42,189 bases of DNA from an uncultured Lachnospiraceae bacterium (GTDB lineage: Bacteria > Bacillota > Clostridia > Lachnospirales > Lachnospiraceae). Shown here one piece after another: positions 41,096 through 42,189 of the stretch; positions within the stretch are counted from its first letter, which is position 1, and each line of letters opens with the position of its first letter. The translations under genes and the position numbers were made by a program. The notes below the pieces were generated by a model. It was not told the DNA's origin, did no database searches, and saw only the letters and a list, made by a program, of their open reading frames with translations. The DNA is taken from positions 1-42,189 of the forward strand of contig OMVA01000060.1 of the NCBI GenBank assembly GCA_900314445.1. Direction: 5' to 3'.

Positions 41096-41101
41096 TATAA
41101 T
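41096..41101 (+). promoter_or_regulatory. Likely -10 box giving a leaderless transcript
   Basis: TATAAT ends six bases before the ATG at 41108. Transcription would start at about the A of that ATG. No ribosome binding site precedes it, and no clear -35 is seen. Confidence 0.5.
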
Positions 41102-41107
41102 GCGCCT

Positions 41108-42085
41108 ATGAATATGAAAAAAATCAAACTCGGAAAAACTGAATTAATGGTAACCCCATTTGGCATGGGAACTCTGACAATGGGATTTTCCCAAAAGAAT
41201 CTCAGCATTGAGGAAGGTGCAAATGTAATTGTCCACGCTGTCCGTGAGGGGATCAATTTTCTGGACACAGCCCAGTATTATGATACTTATCGCTACCTTC
41301 GCCCTGCACTGGACTTAATCCGCCAGGATTCTTCTTTAGAAATGCCTGTCATTTGCAGTAAGACCCTGGAAACAGATGCTACCGGTGTAAGAGCTGCAGT
41401 AGATGAATGTCTTCGTGATTTGGATCTCGATGTGGTGGATATTTTTCTTCTGCATGAAGTAAGAGGTGTTGCTGACTTTGAAGAACGAAAAGAAGCTTGG
41501 GAAACTCTGATTGAATTGAAGAAAGCAGGAAAGATCCGTGCCATTGGTATCTCAACCCATCATGTGGACGCCTGTGAAAGAATGGCGCTTGAAAAGGACT
41601 GTGATGTCGTATTTGCCCTCATCAACAAAGCTGGAATGGGCATTCGAAATGCTGAAAATCCAGGAACTCGCGCTGAAATGGAAGCGGCGATTCGTAAAGC
41701 TTCTGACGCTGGCGTAGGAATCTTTACCATGAAAGCTTTTGGCGGTGGTAATCTGTTAGAAGATTATGTCCCTTGCCTTGATTACGCTACTTCTATTCCT
41801 GGCAACCAGGCGGTTATGATTGGTCTGGGAACAACAGCCGAAGTTGACCAGCTCATTTCCTATGCTTATGGTCGAATGGACGCAAGCTTTTCGCCTGATA
41901 TTTCTGGTAGACGCCTCAGAGTAGACCAGTCAGATTGCGAAGGTTGTGGCACCTGCAAAGCCCGCTGTGTCAGTCATGCCATTTACTGGAATGAAAACGG
42001 TTTGGCCCAGATTGATCCAGATAAATGTGTCAGATGTGGCTACTGTGCTCCTGTCTGTCCTGTAAGAGCTATCATTTTTCTTTAA
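41108..42085 (+). CDS. Aldo/keto reductase with C-terminal ferredoxin domain
   Basis: A 325-residue protein. The first 260 residues form an AKR barrel: KLGKTELMVTPFGMGTLTMG, catalytic Asp and Tyr in FLDTAQYYDTYRYL, Lys in VICSKTLE, and the LLHEVRG motif in the His position. The last 55 carry two 4Fe-4S clusters (CEGCGTCKARC and CVRCGYCAPVCP). This architecture is common in anaerobes, where electrons may pass between NAD(P)H and ferredoxin, but the substrate is unknown. The ATG at 41108 is chosen because TATAAT lies immediately upstream. ATG 41114 is an alternative. A TTG at 41090 lies before the promoter. Confidence 0.88.
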   Translation: MNMKKIKLGKTELMVTPFGMGTLTMGFSQKNLSIEEGANVIVHAVREGINFLDTAQYYDTYRYLRPALDLIRQDSSLEMPVICSKTLETDATGVRAAVDECLRDLDLDVVDIFLLHEVRGVADFEERKEAWETLIELKKAGKIRAIGISTHHVDACERMALEKDCDVVFALINKAGMGIRNAENPGTRAEMEAAIRKASDAGVGIFTMKAFGGGNLLEDYVPCLDYATSIPGNQAVMIGLGTTAEVDQLISYAYGRMDASFSPDISGRRLRVDQSDCEGCGTCKARCVSHAIYWNENGLAQIDPDKCVRCGYCAPVCPVRAIIFL

Positions 42086-42189
42086 AGTAGAAAGAACAAA
42101 AGAGGATTCCTTCCTTAGCACAGATTTTTTCTCCAATAGTCCGAATGAAAAAGATTATTTTTCACTGCTCGTCCGGAGCCTGTCCATCG
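42086..42189. other. End of window, no gene assigned
   Basis: A short, A/T-rich stretch after the aldo/keto reductase. A minus-strand frame ending in TGA at 42162 (last codons DGQAPDEQ) could be the end of a gene outside the window. Nine codons are too few to support it. Confidence 0.3.

Noticed and set aside
42086..42189. The end of a minus-strand gene (last codons DGQAPDEQ and TGA)
   Set aside because: Only nine codons are visible and other frames are equally open, so it cannot be supported.

Overview
The window looks like a chromosomal segment of an anaerobic, low-to-mid GC Firmicute, most likely a clostridium of the Lachnospiraceae type. This is inferred from gene content: a rubrerythrin with its rubredoxin domain at the N-terminus, a PerR-like regulator, strong AGGAGG ribosome binding sites, many Rho-independent terminators, a clostridial-style polyamine operon and an aldo/keto reductase with a ferredoxin tail. 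I could not run a homology search, so species and family names are inference.

Layout. 1-2134 (-): MoxR ATPase, DUF58 protein and the first codons of a third gene. 2350-3837 (+): uracil-DNA glycosylase and a histidine phosphatase. 3910-5535 (-): a Lon-like AAA+ ATPase without a protease domain. 5831-6820 (+): an EamA transporter. 6981-8067 (-): reverse rubrerythrin and PerR. 8482-13808 (-): Na+/proline symporter, a flippase-like membrane protein and glycogen branching enzyme with a histone-like Lys/Ala tail. 14138-15247 (+): DNA polymerase III delta subunit. 15331-16283 (-): AraC regulator and a GDSL hydrolase remnant. 16551-17567 (+): GalE. 17709-21742 (-): MATE exporter, flavin-type oxidase, TraX-like protein and aldo/keto reductase. 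22257-27909 (+): ABC ATPase, double-FtsX permease, response regulator and histidine kinase. 28004-28499 (+): HipB and a HipS-like protein, with no kinase toxin. 28496-35707 (-): a six-gene polyamine operon. 36261-37492 (-): ZIP metal transporter and a Zur/Fur regulator. 37941-39467 (-): flotillin. 40361-40444 (-): tRNA-Leu with anticodon AAG. 40748-40980 (-): a broken GNAT gene. 41108-42085 (+): aldo/keto reductase with two 4Fe-4S motifs.

How the genes work together. The polyamine operon encodes arginine to agmatine (SpeA), agmatine to N-carbamoylputrescine (AguA), that compound to putrescine (AguB), and putrescine to spermidine through carboxyspermidine (dehydrogenase plus NspC). It also carries a SpeE aminopropyltransferase, although no SpeD is in the window. 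PerR next to rubrerythrin, and a Zur-like protein next to a ZIP importer, are regulator-target pairs. The ABC/two-component block looks like a sensing and export or detoxification module.

The most unusual non-coding signal is a dispersed short palindromic motif, core GCAAATG followed by AGAT, AATT, GACT or GAAT. It sits in most intergenic gaps, often as inverted pairs, sometimes inside a terminator or just before a ribosome binding site. Other things to re-examine are the amber codon that interrupts the GlgB tail with in-frame coding after it, the HipB/HipS pair without HipT, the A34 tRNA-Leu, a 31-bp tandem repeat beside a terminator, and the Lon-like ATPase with Asn in its Walker B motif.
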